Source: Rutpela maculata (Eukaryota; Arthropoda; Insecta; Coleoptera; Cerambycidae). From it: DNA of 64,000 nt. The notes beneath the pieces are model-generated. The model saw nothing but the letters and a program-made list of their open reading frames with translations. It was not told where the DNA came from and searched no databases. Each line of letters opens with the position of its first letter. The stretch's first letter is position 1. The stretch spans positions 47,754,842 through 47,818,841 of the forward strand of contig OW386294.2 of NCBI GenBank assembly GCA_936432065.2, written 5' to 3'. Positions 1-13,767 of this stretch are shown piece after piece. The position numbers and the translations under genes were made by a program.

Positions 1-3000
1 GTTAGGTAAAGTTGCTGTTGAAATTGTTATCAGTTTATATCCGCATTGACCAGCAAAATGAGTCAAGCCATATCCATTTGTTAATCCAAACATTTACTTA
101 TACCATATCAATGAGAATTTATGAGCACAGTATCTAATGTAATTCGTGCGGCTTTCCGTGATTAAAAGACAAGTGTTTCTTTAAGAAACGAGCTGCATTA
201 GGTTAGAACAGTTTGGATTTGCAATTGAAGATTACAAATTATAATGTTTGAATAGGGATTTATAAGATCAGTTTCTATGAGTATTAATGTTTTTTTTCAG
301 TAATATATTAAATGTGTTTTCATTTGTTTGAATGGGTAAAAAGAAAGGTCAGTTTTCAACTGCAATTACAGATACAAGTTTAATCGCTTCGAATGGGATT
401 ATATGCGATCAATTTCTAAAAGTATTTATGCTGTTTTCCGAATATAGTTATGATGAGGTTTAATCAGTAACAAATTGTTAACTACTTGTTATGATATGGT
501 CGGAAATTCCAAGTACACATTTAGTATTCCTTCAAGAGGATTGATGAGAGCAGTTTCTACGAGTATCTATTTGTTGTTCCTATAGTAAATTATATGTCTT
601 TATCAGTACAGATTCGGATTTAATTTAAATATGAAAACTATATCAGAATAAAACAACCAAATATTTTAAACAGTATCTATTTGTAAATCCAAACATTTAC
701 TTATACTATCTCAATGAGAATTTATGAGAACAGTATCTAATGTAAAACGTGCGGCTTTCCGTGGTTAAATGGCAAGAGTTTCTATAAGAAACGAGCTGCA
801 TTAGGTTAGAACAGTTTTGATTTGCAATTGAAGATTCAAAATTATAATGTTTGAATAGGGATTTATGAGATAAGTTTCTATGCGTATTAATGTTTTTTTT
901 TCAGTAATATATTAAATGTGTTTTCATTTGTTTGAATAGGTAAAAAGAAAGGTCAGTTTTCAACTGCAATTACAAATACAAGTATAATCACTTCGAATGT
1001 GGTTAGATGCGATCAATTTCTCAAAGTATTTATGCTGTTTTCCGGATATAATTGTGAAGAGGTTTAATCAGTAACAAATTGTTCACTACATGTTATGATA
1101 TGGTCGGAAATTCCAAGTACACATTCCTTCAAGAGGATTAATGAGAGCAGTTTCTACGAGTATCTATTTGTTGTTTCTCTAGTAAATTATGTAAGTCTTT
1201 ATCAGTAAAGATTCGGATCTAATTTAAATATGAAAATTATATCAGAATAAAGCAACGAAATATTTTAAACAGTATCTATTTGTAAATCCAGACATTTACT
1301 TATACTATCTCAAGGAGAATTTATAGAACAGTATCTAATGTAAAACGTGCGGCTTTTCGTGGTTAAATGGCAAGTGTTTCTATAAGAAACGAGCTGCATT
1401 AGGTTAGAACAGTTTTGATTTGCAATTGAAGATTACAAATTATAATGTTTGAATAGGGATTTATGAGATCAGTTTCTATGAGTATTAATGTTTTTTTTCA
1501 GTAATATATTAAATGTGTTTTCATTTGTTTGAATGGGTAAAAAGAAAAGTTAATTTTCAGCTGCAATTACAAATACAAGCTTAATCGCTTCGAATGGGAT
1601 TATATGCGATCAATTTCTAAAAGTATTTATGCTGTTTTTCGAATATAGTTATGATGAGGTTTAATCAGTAACAAATTGTTAACTAGTTGTTATGATATGG
1701 TCGGAAATTCCAAGTACACATTTAGTATTCCTTCAAGAGGTTTGATGAGAGCAGTTTCTACGAGTATTTATTTGTTGTTCCTATAGTAAATTATATAAGT
1801 CTTTATCAGTACAGATTCGGATCTAATTTAAATATGAAAATTATATCAGAATAAAGCAACCAAATATTTTAAACAGTATCTATTTGTAAATCCAAACATT
1901 TACTTATACTATCTCAATGAGAATTTATGAGAACAGTATCTAATGTAAAACGTGCGGCTTTCCGTGGTTAAATGGCAAGAGTTTCTATAAGAAACGAGCT
2001 GCATTAGGTTAGAACAGTTTTGATTTGCAATTGAAGATTCAAAATTATAATGTTTGAATAGGGATTTATGAGATCAGTTTCTATGAGTATTAATGTTTTT
2101 TTTCAGTAATATATTAAATGTGTTTTCATTTGTTTGAATGGGTAAAAAGAAAGGTCAGTTTTCAACTGCAATTACAAATACAAGTTTAATCACTTCGAAT
2201 GGGGTTATATGCGATCAATTTCTAAAAGTATTTATGCTGTTTTCCGGATATAATTGTGAAGAGGTTTAATCAGTAACAAATTGTTCACTACATGTTATGA
2301 TATGGTCGGAAATTCCAAGTACACATTTGGTATTCCTTCAAGAGGATTGATGAGAGCAGTTTCTACGAGTATCTATTTGTTGTTCCTCTAGTAAATTATA
2401 TAAGTCTTTATCAATAAAGATTCGGATCTAATTCAAATATGAAAATTTATATCAGAATAAAGCAACCAAATATTTTAAACAGTATCTATTTGTAAATCCA
2501 GACATTTACTTATACTATCTCAATGAGAATTTATGAGAACAGTATCTAATGTAAAACGTGCAGCTATTAAATGTGTTTTCATTTGTTTGAATGGGTAAAA
2601 GGGAAGGTCAGTTTTGAACTGCAATTACAAATATAAGTTAATCACTTCGAATGGGGTTATATGCGATCAATTTCTAACAGTATTTATGGTGTTTTCCGAA
2701 TATAATTGTGATGAGGTTTGATCCGTAACAAATTGTTCACTACATGTTACGATATGGTCAGAAATTCCAGGTACATATTTAGTATTCCTTCAAGAGGATT
2801 AATGAGAGCAGTTTCTACGAGTATTTATTTGTTGTTCCTACAGTAAATTATATAAGTCTGTATCAGTATGCATTCGGATCTAATTTAAAAATCATATCAG
2901 AATGAAACCTCAAATATTTTAAACAGTGTCCACCTGTAAATCCAAGATAATATTAAAATGAGAATTCATCACAACAGTATCTAATGTAACGTGTGCGGTT

Positions 3001-6000
3001 TTCCGTGGCTAAATTTTAAAATTATTTGCAATAAATAAGCTTTAACGGATTCGAACAGTTTTGCATTTCCAGATGAATAGTTTTAATTGTTAGGGATCTA
3101 TGAGGTCAGTGTAATGTTTTTTTTTCAATAAAATGTGTTTTTATTGGAAAATAAACATTACACAAAGACACTGATCTCATAGATCCCTATTTAACAATTA
3201 AAACTATTCATCTGGAATTGCAAATTAAAACTGTTCAAATCCGTTAAAGCTATTTATTAAAAATACTTTTAAAATTTAGCCAAGGAAAGCCGCACGCGTT
3301 ACATTAGATACTGTTCTGATTGGTTCTCATTAAAATATATTTTTAAATGTTTGGATTTACAAGTGGATACTGTTTAAAATATTTGGTTGTGTCATTCTGA
3401 TATAATTTTTGTATTTAAAGTAGATCCGAATGCATACTGATAAACACAAATTTTCTATTGGAACAACAAATACACACTCATAGAAACTGCTATCATCAAT
3501 CCTTTCGAAGGAATACTAAATATGTACCTGGAATTTCCGACCATATCGTAACATGTGGTGAACAATTTGTTACTGATCAAACCTCATCACAATTATATTC
3601 GGAAAACAGCATAAATACTGTTAGAAACTGATCGCATATAACCCCATTCGAAGTGATTAAACTTGTATTTGTAATTGCAGTTGAAAACTGACCTTTCTTT
3701 TTACCCATTCAAACAAATGAAAACACATTTAATATACTTATTACTGAAAAAAAAAACATTAATACTCATAGAAACTGATCTCATAAATCCCTATTCAAAC
3801 ATTATAATTTGTAATCTTCAATTGCAAATCAAAACTGTTCTAACCTAATGCAGCTCGTTTCTTATAGAAACTCTTGCCATTTAACCACGGAAAGCCGCAC
3901 GTTTTACATTAGATACTGTTCTCATAAATTCTCATTGAGATAGTATAAGTAAATGTCTGGATTTACATATAGATACTATTTAAAATATTTAGTTGCTTTA
4001 TTCTGCTATAATTTTCATATTTAAATTAGATCCGAATGCATACTGATTAAGACTTATATAATTTACTATTGGCACAACAAATACATACTCGTAGAAACTG
4101 CTATCATCAATCCTTTCGAAGTAATACTAAATATGTACCTGGAATTTCCACACGTAACATGTAGTGAACAATTTGTTACTGATCAAACCTCATCACAATT
4201 ATATTCGGAAAACAGCATAAATACTGTTAGAAATTAATCGCATATAATCCCATTCTAAGTGGTTAAACTTGTATTTGTAATTGCAGTTGAAAACTGACCT
4301 TTCTTTTTACCCATTCAAACAAATGAAAACCCATTTAATATATTACTGAAAAAAAAAACATTAATACTCATAGAAACTGATCTCATAAATCCCTATTCAA
4401 ACATTATAATTTGTAATCTTCAATTGCAAATCAAAACTGTTCTAACCAAATGCAGCTCGTTTCTTATAGAAACTCTTGCCATTTAACCACGGGAAGCCGC
4501 ACGTTTTACATTAGATACTGTCCTCATAAATTCTCATTGAGATAGTATAAGTAAATGTCTGGATTTACAAATAGATACTGTTTAAAATATTTGGTTGCTT
4601 TATTCTGATATAATTTTCATATTTAAATTAGATCCGAATGCATACTGATAAAGACTTAATATAATTTACTATTGGTACAATAAATACATACTCGTAGAAG
4701 CTGCTATCATCAATCCTTTCGAAGTAATACTAAATATGTACCTGGAATTTCCGACCATATAGTAACATGTAGTGAACAATTTGTTACTGATCAAACCTCA
4801 TCACAATTATATTCGGAAAACAGTATAAATACTGTTAGAAATTGATCGCATATAACCCCATTCGAAGTGATTAAATTTGTATTTGTAATTTCAGTTGAAA
4901 ACTGACCTTTCTTTTTACCCATTCAAACATATGAAAACACATTTAATATATAACTGAAAAAGAAAACATTAATACTCATAGAAACTGATCTCATAAATCC
5001 CTATTCAAACATTATAATCTGTAATCTTCAATTGCAAATCAAAACTGTTCTAACCTAATGCAGCTCGTTTCTTATAGAAACACTTGCCATTTAACCACGG
5101 AAAGCCGTACGTTTTACATTAGATACTGTTCTCATAAATTCTCATTGAGATAGTATAAGTAAATGTAAAGACTTATATAATTTACTAGAGGAACAACAAA
5201 TAGATACTCGTAGAAACTGCTCTCATCAATCCTTTTGAAGGAATACTAAATGTGTACTTTTAAATTTCCGACCATATCATAACAAGTAGTGAACAATTTG
5301 TTACTGATTAAACCTCATCACAATTATATTCGGAAAACAGCATAAATACTTTTAGAAATTAATCGCATATAACCCCATTCAAAGTGATTAAACTTGTATT
5401 TGTAATTGCAGTTGAAAACTGACCTTTGTTTTTACCCATTCAAACAAATGAAAACACATTTAATATATTACTGAAAAAAAACATTAATACTCATAGAAAC
5501 TGATCTCATAAATCCCTATTCAAACATTATAATTAGTAATCTTCAATTGCAAGTCAATCTAATGCAGCTCGTTTCTTATAGAAACACTTGCCATTTAACC
5601 ACGGAAAGCCGCACGTTTTACCTTAGATACTGTTCTCATAAATTCTCATTGATGTGGTATAAGTAAATGTTTGCTGCTCCATTCTGGTAGAAACTGATAG
5701 AAATTTCAGCAGCAACTATACTCCAGGCTCCAGTAGAGGGAGCTGTATACGTGTAGCTAATTCATATCTAATCTAATGTGACCTAAGGAACTGAAGTGTG
5801 TTTGTTAAATTAAAAACAAAGCAGTCTCTTTCACTGCTAACTCATTCATTGCTTCTAGGCTAGAACAAAAACACCTGAGGAAATAAGGACTTTGCAGAAT
5901 TTTGTGTTTACCACAATATTAGTATTTCTATTTGAAATATGCAATTTAAACTGTACATTTGTCGGCATGCATATCCAAATTAATACTAATAAAAAAGCAA

Positions 6001-6587
6001 AATGGAAGTTTACAATAAAAATTCATCTGTAAAATATACAATTGAAACTGTACATTTGTTGACATGTATATCCACATTAATACTAATAAAAAACAATGTT
6101 GAAATTTACAATAAAAACATGTTGATAAATGGTGTGTTACATACGATAGATACTGGAGAAAGGACGGACTGGAACTCTTATGATATTACTTATAGAAAAG
6201 TTTAGAATCTCTTTAAAGTTGTATCTGTAATTCCATATGTTTACAGATATAAGGGCAAGGGTGCATTTGCAGACACTAAACTGTAGATTTGTTGATGTAT
6301 ATTTCATATACGTACTCATGAAAGGGAAACATGATAATTCCAAATAGCTCATTCGGAATTACTGTTTCATAACCGATTTAAAACTTAATAAAACAGATAA
6401 AATCCTGTCTGTATAATAATAATATAACTTATAGGAACGATAAAACCGCATCACTTTTTTTTTATAAGTTTCTATGTGGAATTTTCGGCAGGGGCCTGTC
6501 AAAAAAATCTCATCAATCCGTATTGAAAATTATCAAAAATTAATAAGTATCTATGAGAACCTATATGGTCAATAAGTTTCTATAAGA
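1..6587. repeat. Macro-repeat unit 1: palindrome of ~603-bp tandem repeats plus spacer
   Basis: The first copy of a composite unit; the same sequence restarts at 6588. Seen directly: a marker reading cagtatctaatgt recurs in direct orientation near 128, 731, 1329, 1934, 2540 and 2975 (the 2540 copy is internally deleted), then its reverse complement recurs near 3300, 3905, 4510, 5115 and 5620. The turn-over point is around 3140-3150. The outer ends also match each other in inverted form (gttgctgttgaaatt near 11; its reverse complement near 5695-5715). A non-palindromic spacer (about 5716-6587) follows, with short ~115-bp internal duplications. No open reading frame of note. The architecture resembles a foldback transposon or a higher-order satellite; the left boundary lies outside the window. 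Confidence 0.85.
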
Positions 6588-8542
6588 GTTAGGTAAAGTT
6601 GCTGTTGAAATTGTTATCAGTTTATATCCGCATTGACCAGCAAAATGAGTCAAGCCATATCCATTTGTTAATCCAAACATTTACTTATACCATATCAATG
6701 AGAATTTATGAGCACAGTATCTAATGTAATTCGTGCGGTTTTCCATGATTAAAAGACAAGTGTTTCTTTAAGAAAAGTGCTGCATTAGGTTAGAACAGTT
6801 TTGATTTGCAATTGAAGATTACAAATTACAATGTTTGAATAGGGATTTATGAGATCAGTTTCTATGAGTATTAATGTTTCTTTTTCAGTAATATATTTAA
6901 TGTGTTTTCATTTGTTTGAATGGGTAAAAAGAAAGGTCAGTTTTCAACTGCAATTACAAATACAAGTTTAATCGCTTCCAATGGGGTTATATGCGATCAA
7001 TTTCTAAAAGTATTTATGCTGTTTTCCGAATATAATTGTGATGAGGTTTAATCAGTAACAAATTGTTCACTATTTGTTATGATATGGTCGGAAATTCCAA
7101 GTACACATTTAGTATTCCTTCAAGAGGATTGATGAGAGCAGTTTCTACGAGTATCTATTTGTTGTTCCTATAGTAAATTATATAAGTCTTTATCAGTACA
7201 GATTCGGATCTAATTTAAATATGAAAATTATATCAGAATAAAGCAACCAAATATTTTAAACAGTATCTATTTGTAAATCCAAACATTTACTTATACTATC
7301 TCAATGAGAATTTATGAGAACAGTATCTAATGTAAAACGTGCGGCTTTCCGTGGTTAAATGGCAAGAGTTTCTATAAGAAACGAGTTGCATTAGGTTAGA
7401 ACAGTTTTGATTTGTAATTGAAGATTCAAAATTATAATGTTTGAATAGGGATTTATGAGATCAGTTTCTATGAGTATTAATGTGTTTTCTTCAGTAATAT
7501 ATTAAATGTGTTTTCATTTGTGTGAATGGGTAAAAAGAAAGGTCAGTTTTCAACTGCAATTACAAATACAAGTTTAATCACTTCGAATGGGGTTATATGC
7601 GATCAATTTCTAAAAGTATTTATGCTGTTTTCCGGATATAATTGTGATGAGGTTTAATCAGTAACAAATTGTTCACTACATGTTATGATATGGTCGGAAA
7701 TTCCAAGTACACATTTGGTATTCCTTCAAGAGGATTGATGAGAGCAGTTTCTACGAGAATCTATTTGTTGTTCCTCTAGTAAATTATATAAGTCTTTATC
7801 AGTAAAGATTCGGATCTAATTTAAATATGAAAATTATATCAGAATAAAGCAACCAAATATTTTAAACAGTATCTATTTGTAAATCCAGACATTTACTTAT
7901 ACTATCTCAATGAGAATTTATGAGAACAGTATCTAATGTAAAACGTGCGGCTTTTCGTGGTTAAATGGCAAGTGTTTCTATAAGAAACGAGCTGCATTAG
8001 GTTAGAACAGTTTTGATTTGCAATTGAAGATTACAAATTATAATGTTTAAATAGGGATTTATGAGATCAGTTTCTATGAGTATTAATGTTTTTTTTTTCA
8101 GTAATATATTAAATGTGTTTTCATTTGTTTGAATGGGTAAAAAGGAAGGTCAGTTTTCAACTGCAATTACAAATACAAGTTTAATCACTTCGAATGGGGT
8201 TATATGCGATCAATTTCTAACAGTATTTATGCTGTTTTCCGAATATAATTGTGATGAGGTTTGATCCGTAACAAATTGTTCACTACATGTTATACGATAT
8301 GGTCGGAAATTCCAGGTACATATTTAGTATTCCTTCAAGAGGATTGATGAGAGCAGTTTCTACGAGTATTTATTTGTTGTTCCTACAGTAAATTATATAA
8401 GTCTTTATCAGTATGCATTCGGATCTAATTTAAATTCAAAAATCATATCAGAATGAAACCTCAAATATTTTAAACAGTGTCCACCTGTGAATCCAAACAT
8501 TTAAAGATAATATTATAATGAGAACCATCAGAACAGTATCTA

Positions 8543-8651
8543 CCCTACAAACACAAAAGGTTGGCCCTTTAGCGGACCATCACTGTGCCAGAAATGAAAC
8601 TTCTGGCCCAGTGATGGCCCACTGATGGGCCGATCTTCGGTGTTTGTTGGG
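8543..8651. mobile_element. 109-bp CCC...GGG miniature element (family member E6)
   Basis: Starts CCCTACAAACAC and ends GTGTTTGTTGGG, so the ends form an imperfect terminal inverted repeat. The corresponding position in unit 1 (around 2975-2990) reads without it, with a single TA, whereas here TA lies on both sides. That empty site gives a 2-bp TA target-site duplication. The interior repeats a GGCCC/GGGCC motif in both orientations. It is the smallest member of the CCCA-terminated family described elsewhere in this window. It cannot encode a protein. Confidence 0.75.
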
Positions 8652-9490
8652 TAATGTAACGTGTGCGGTTTTCCGTGGCTAAATTTTAAAATTATTTGCA
8701 ATAAATAAGCTTTAAGAGATTCGAACAGTTTTCATTTGCATTTCCAGATAAATAGTTTTAATTGTTAGGGATCTATGAGGACAGTGTAACGTTTTTTTTT
8801 TCAATAAAATGTGTTTTCATTAAAAAAAACATTACACAAAGACACTGATCTCATAGATCCCTATTTAACAATTAAAACTATTCATCTGGAATTGCAAATT
8901 AAAACTGTTCAAATCCGTTAAACCTATTTATTAAAAATACTTTTAAAATTTAGCCACAGAATGCCGCGCGCGTTACATTAGATACTGTTCTGATTGGTTC
9001 TCATTAAAATATATCTTTAAATATTTGGATTTACAAGTGGATACTGTTTAAAATATTTGGCTGTTTCATTCTGATATAATTTTTGTATTTAAAGTAGATC
9101 CGAATGCATACTGATAAAGACAAATTTTTTATTGGAACAACAAATACATACTCATAGAAACTGCTATCATCAATCCTTTCGAAGGAATACTAAATATGTA
9201 CCCGGAATTTCCGACCATATCGTAACATGTGGTAAACAATTTGTTACTGATCAAACCTCATCACAATTATATTCGAAATACTGATCGCATATAACCCCAT
9301 TCGAAGTGATTAAACTTGTACCTATGTAATTGCAGTTGAAAACTGACCTTTCTTTTTACCCATTCAAACAAATGAAAACACATTTAATATACTTATTACT
9401 GAAAAAAATAACATTAATACTCATAGAAACTCATCTCATAAATCCCTATTCAAACATCATAATTTGTAATCTTCAATTGCAAATCAAAAC

Positions 9491-9619
9491 CCGGTCTTCG
9501 AAGCGTGTCGCCCGGGTTGGCTCCGGCGGGTTATATCGCCTGTAGTCCCCCCTCAAGAAACATGTAATTAGGTTTGTAACCTGTTTGTTTCTTCTTCTAA
9601 ATAAATAAATAAATAAATA
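9491..9619 (+). mobile_element. Short retroposed 3' fragment with (AAAT)n tail
   Basis: A GC-richer insert interrupting a ~603-bp subrepeat, ending in five to six AAAT units. The target duplication is aaaac on both sides. The body contains cgggttggctccggcgg, unlike anything around it. This is the form of a 5'-truncated LINE or a SINE end. The source element is not in the window. Confidence 0.6.
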
Positions 9620-11668
9620 AAAACTGTTCTAACTTAATGCAGCTCGTTTCTTATAGAAACTCTTGCCATTTAAGAACGGAAAGCCGCACGTTTTACATTA
9701 GATACTGTCCTCATAAATTCTCATTGAGATAGTATAAGTAAATGTCTGGATTTACAAATAGATACTGTTTAAAATATTTGGTTGCTTTATTCTGATATAA
9801 TTTTCATATTTAAATTAGATCCGAATGCATACTGATAAAGACTTATATAATTTACTATTGGCACAACAAATACATACTCGTAGAAACTGCTATCATCAAT
9901 CCTTTCGAAGTAATACTAAATATGTACCTGGAATTTCTGACCATATCGTAACATGTAGTGAACAATTTGTTACTGATCAAACCTCATCACAATTATATTC
10001 GGAAAACAGCATAAATACTGTTAGAAATTGATCGCGTATAACTCCATTCGAAGTGATTAAATTTGTATTTGTAATTTCAGTTGAAAACTGACCTTTCTTT
10101 TTACCCATTCAAACATATGAAAACACATTTAATATATTACTGAAAAAAAAACATTAATACTCATAGAAACTGATCTCATAAATCCCTATTCAAACATTGT
10201 AATTTGTAATCTTCAATTGCAAATCAAAACTGTTCTAACCTAATGCAGCTCGTTTCTTATAGAAACACTTGCCATTTAACCACGGAAAGCCGTACGTTTT
10301 AAATTAGATACTGTTCTCATAATTTCTCATTGAGATAGTATAAGTAAATGTAAAGACATATATAATTTACTAGAGGAACAACAAATAGATACTCGTAGAA
10401 ACTGCTCTCATCAATCCTTTTGAAGGAATACTAAATGTGTACTTGGAATTTCCGACCATATCATAACAAGTAGTAAACAATTTGTTACTGATTAAACCTC
10501 ATCACAATTATATTCGGAAAACAGCATAAATACTTTTAGAAATTAATCGCATATAACCCCATTCAAAGTGATTAAACTTGTATTTGTAATTGCAGTTGAA
10601 AACTGACCTTTCTTTTTACCCATTCAAACAAATGAAAACACATTTAATATACTACTGAAAAAAAACATTAAAACTCATAGAAACTGATCACCCCTATTCA
10701 AACATTATAATTAGTAATCTTCAATTGCAAGTCAAAACTGTCCTAACCTAATGCAGCTCGTTTCTTATAGAAACACTTGCCATTTAACCACGGAAAGCCG
10801 CACGTTTTACCTTAGATACTGTTCTCATAAGTTCTCATTGATGTGGTATAAGTAAATGTTTGCTGCTCCATTCTGGTAGAAACTGATAGAAATTTCAGCA
10901 GCAGCTTTACTCCAGGCTCCAGTAGAGGGAGCTGTATACGTGTCGCTAATTCATATCTACTCTAATGTTACCTAAGGAACTGACGTGTGTTTGTTAAATT
11001 AAAAGTAAAGCAGTATCTTTCACTGCCAACTCATTCATTGCTTCTAGGCTAGAACAAGAACACCCGAGGAAATAAGGACTTTGCAGTATTTTGTGTTTAC
11101 CACAATATTAGTATTTCTATTTGAAATATGCACATTTGTCGGCATGCATATCCAAATTAATACTAATAAAAAAGCAAAATGGAAGTTTACAATAAAAATT
11201 CATCTGTAAAATATACAATTGAAACTGTACATTTGTTGACATGTATATCCACATTAATACTAATAAAAAGACAATGTTGAAATTTATAATAAAAACATGT
11301 TGATAAATGGTGTGTTATATACGATAGATACTGGAGAAAGGACGGACTGGACTCTTATGATATTACTTATAGAAAAGTTCAGAATCTCTTTAAAGTTGTA
11401 TCTGTAATTCCATATGTTTACAGATATAAGGGCAAGGGTGCATTTGCAGACACTAAACTGTAGATTTGTTGATGTATATTTCATATAAGTACTCATGAAA
11501 GGGCAACATGATAATTCCAAATAACTCATTCGGAATTACTGTTTCATAACCGATTTAAAACTTAATAAAACAGATAAAATCCTGTCTGTATAATAATAAT
11601 ATAACTTATAGGAACGATAAAACCGCATCACTTTTTTTTTATAAGTTTCTATGTGGAATTTTTGGCAG

Positions 11669-11823
11669 GGATCGCAATACCGGTACCGAAATTCCATATT
11701 CGTATCAATCGTATCGACGATACGAAATGTACGAATCTTTTATTTTTCTGAGATTCGTACCATTCGTACCACTGCAAGGATTCGTACCAACGATACGAAT
11801 CATACGAGTACTACCCAACTCTA
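11669..11823. mobile_element. Truncated right end of a hAT-like MITE
   Basis: Matches the last ~175 bp of the complete element at 25194-25966, including the terminal cccaactcta followed by the same 8-bp flank gacgccac. The other end is lost at the junction with the macro-repeat. It is full of attcgtacc/gatacgaat direct and inverted short repeats. Confidence 0.7.
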
Positions 11824-11929
11824 GACGCCACAGATTTTAAGACCTTAGGATTCTTAGGAAACACGAACAACTGTCATTGAATCAGAATGTTTTTTCTTTA
11901 AAGTGAATTTGCTGTGTTTGTGCCATTTA

Positions 11930-12403
11930 TAGGGACGTTCCGATACCGGCATCGATACTGGTATCGAATGAAAAATATCAATACCGGTATCATATCGAAA
12001 GAAAAGTATCGATACCAGTGAGTATCGATACTTTTAAGATAAAATCAATCATAGTAGAAAAACAATGTTTCTGTAGAAATTGTTTCATAATACAATATTT
12101 TTTTAAAAATTGATAGCGGGGGGGGATCCGAAAATTTTTTTTTAATCCCAACTTTTTTTGATGAACGGGGGGAATGGGGGGTGGGGAGAAATTCGAAAAA
12201 AAATTTCAACCACAATGTAATGCTGTACGTTTTTCTGAACATTCAAACATACTGTACATGCAATATTTTAGTGATACCGATACCGGCTAAAAAGTATCGA
12301 TACCGGTATCGTATAGAAAGAAAAGTATCGAGTACAAAAGTACTTGGTATCGAATGAAAAGTATCGATACTGGTATCATATCGATAGTATCGGAACGTCC
12401 CTA
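11930..12403. mobile_element. hAT-like MITE, 474 bp
   Basis: The terminal inverted repeat tagggacgttccgatacc is flanked by the 8-bp duplication gccattta (11922-11929 and 12404-12411). Copy B has the uninterrupted site with a single gccattta at 26065-26072, which proves both the boundaries and the TSD length. The subterminal sequence repeats gtatcgatac-type palindromes. An 8-bp TSD and a TAGGG terminus are typical of the hAT superfamily. Non-coding. Confidence 0.92.
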
Positions 12404-12411
12404 GCCATTTA

Positions 12412-13075
12412 GAAGCTTAAAGTTGGATTATTTAACAAATTGATGCTACTATTCTGAATACTTTTATATACTCAATTTTGTTCGTCAGGATTGCGGTCGT
12501 TCGTATTTTGCAGAATTGTCTCATGATGTAGAGGTTAGGTATACTGCTGCCATCGAATTAAATCCTTATATTTTGAGAAAAAAATGCTTTAGTATAAAGA
12601 TTCCCGTATAACCAGGCGGTACAGGCTTTTTTTTCGATGCAGATTCGTCAAGATGCTATAGATTTTAATCTGTACCTATGATATATTTAACGAACCTATA
12701 CATTTTTAGGTACTCAAGCTATACAGATACAGTGTGTGTAGTGGCGGGCTGGGCATAGAGAGTAAGAATTGCAACAACGCGTGTGCCAGTTGGCTGAAAT
12801 AAAATAACTGAGAACGGGAATGCTTAAGTGGTCTAGCACCGACTCTTTAATCTATGCCGCCGACGAGCGAGTTTACTGTTACCTGGGTTGCCATATCGCG
12901 CTACGTGGAAGTACATGCCCAGTCCGCAATTACACGCACTGTAAAATCTTTATCGTGACTATATCTTACCTTTTACTGTTGTATTTACAGGTTTACCTTT
13001 ATACATTAGATGTAATTCCTGTATCCTACATTTAGCCTAACTATATAGTTTCTACACGCAATATCTATACAGCAT
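12412..13075. other. No gene recognised (duplicated in copy B)
   Basis: A short open frame at 12820-13035 (+) is present in both copies, but it has no recognisable motif and no splice context. I see no other structure. Confidence 0.4.
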
Positions 13076-13501
13076 TTACCGATTATAAGGTCTTTCTTTA
13101 CATATTAAAAGATTTTGTAATTCACGCATCTCTACATATTCTTTACAGCAACGTGCTCCGGACGGTAACATTTGATGCTTATGAAGAATTGTCGCTTGTG
13201 CAACACTGTTGTGTATATGACATTCTACGTTAATCTCTCTGGACAACGATGATATACCATTAATGGATGTAGTAGCAGTAGCTGCACTGATGAATGTATG
13301 CTGGCGTCTGTTTTTCTCTATTATCACATCTTGATCATTGTTTTGCGATAGTGTTTTCTTTGACGCTGTGGCATTTTTGAAGGTTATGTTATTTTTATTT
13401 ATCAGATTTGTGTCACAGTCACACCAGTCAAGAATGAAAGAATATAGATGGGATGAGTCAAACTTGTTTGTATAGAAATTTAACCAATATGCAAAGAAAA
13501 A
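13076..13501 (-). pseudogene. 141-codon open frame, possible 3' exon of the decayed THAP-type gene
   Basis: On the minus strand the frame is open from 13501 down to a stop at 13076, without an obligatory upstream Met. It lies downstream, in the same orientation, of a decayed THAP-gene exon at 15091-15191. The translation is hydrophilic, with a run of Lys/Asn/Ser followed by a Cys-Cys-Lys motif (PSGARCCKEY) near the C-terminus and a stop soon after. I do not recognise the family. In copy B the same frame is split by the 26880-32208 insertion. The open length in an AT-rich region suggests former coding sequence, but no clear splice acceptor could be fixed. Membership of the THAP gene is inference from position only. 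Confidence 0.4.
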
Positions 13502-13767
13502 TTAATTAAATTTTAAAAACAATAACAATAACTACAGGTATTTTAAGGTTCTGCTTCACTAATAAATTTGAAAATTGCAGGGTCTTTTACGTAAGATAAA
13601 ATGCACCTGTATACCTAATATTGTTTCTTAAAAAGGATGCTACCATAAATATTCATCTAATATGTGTCTATCTCAATTTCCTATAATAAACTCAATTACT
13701 AGGTACCATCATTAAATAATATATAATCCCGATATCCATTACTATAACTTTTATCATTAAATTTGCT

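Larger units (their letters stand above)
6588..11668. repeat. Macro-repeat unit 2, shorter copy of unit 1
   Basis: A direct tandem copy of the preceding unit with fewer ~603-bp subrepeats: the marker occurs near 6717, 7320, 7928 and 8535 in direct orientation, then inverted near 8970, 9690, 10300 and 10810. The palindrome centre is near 8810 and the spacer runs from about 10920 to 11668. It carries two insertions that unit 1 lacks (8543-8651 and 9491-9619). The unit ends abruptly at 11668, where sequence homologous to 25790 onward begins, so this edge is a rearrangement junction or an insertion boundary. Confidence 0.85.

Noticed and set aside
1..5650. CRISPR-like regular repeats
   Set aside because: The period is ~603 bp with no short repeat/spacer pattern, and the host is eukaryotic.
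6002..11529. Short open frames in the macro-repeat
   Set aside because: AT-rich repeat sequence without splice context or protein-like composition; the frames differ between the two units.
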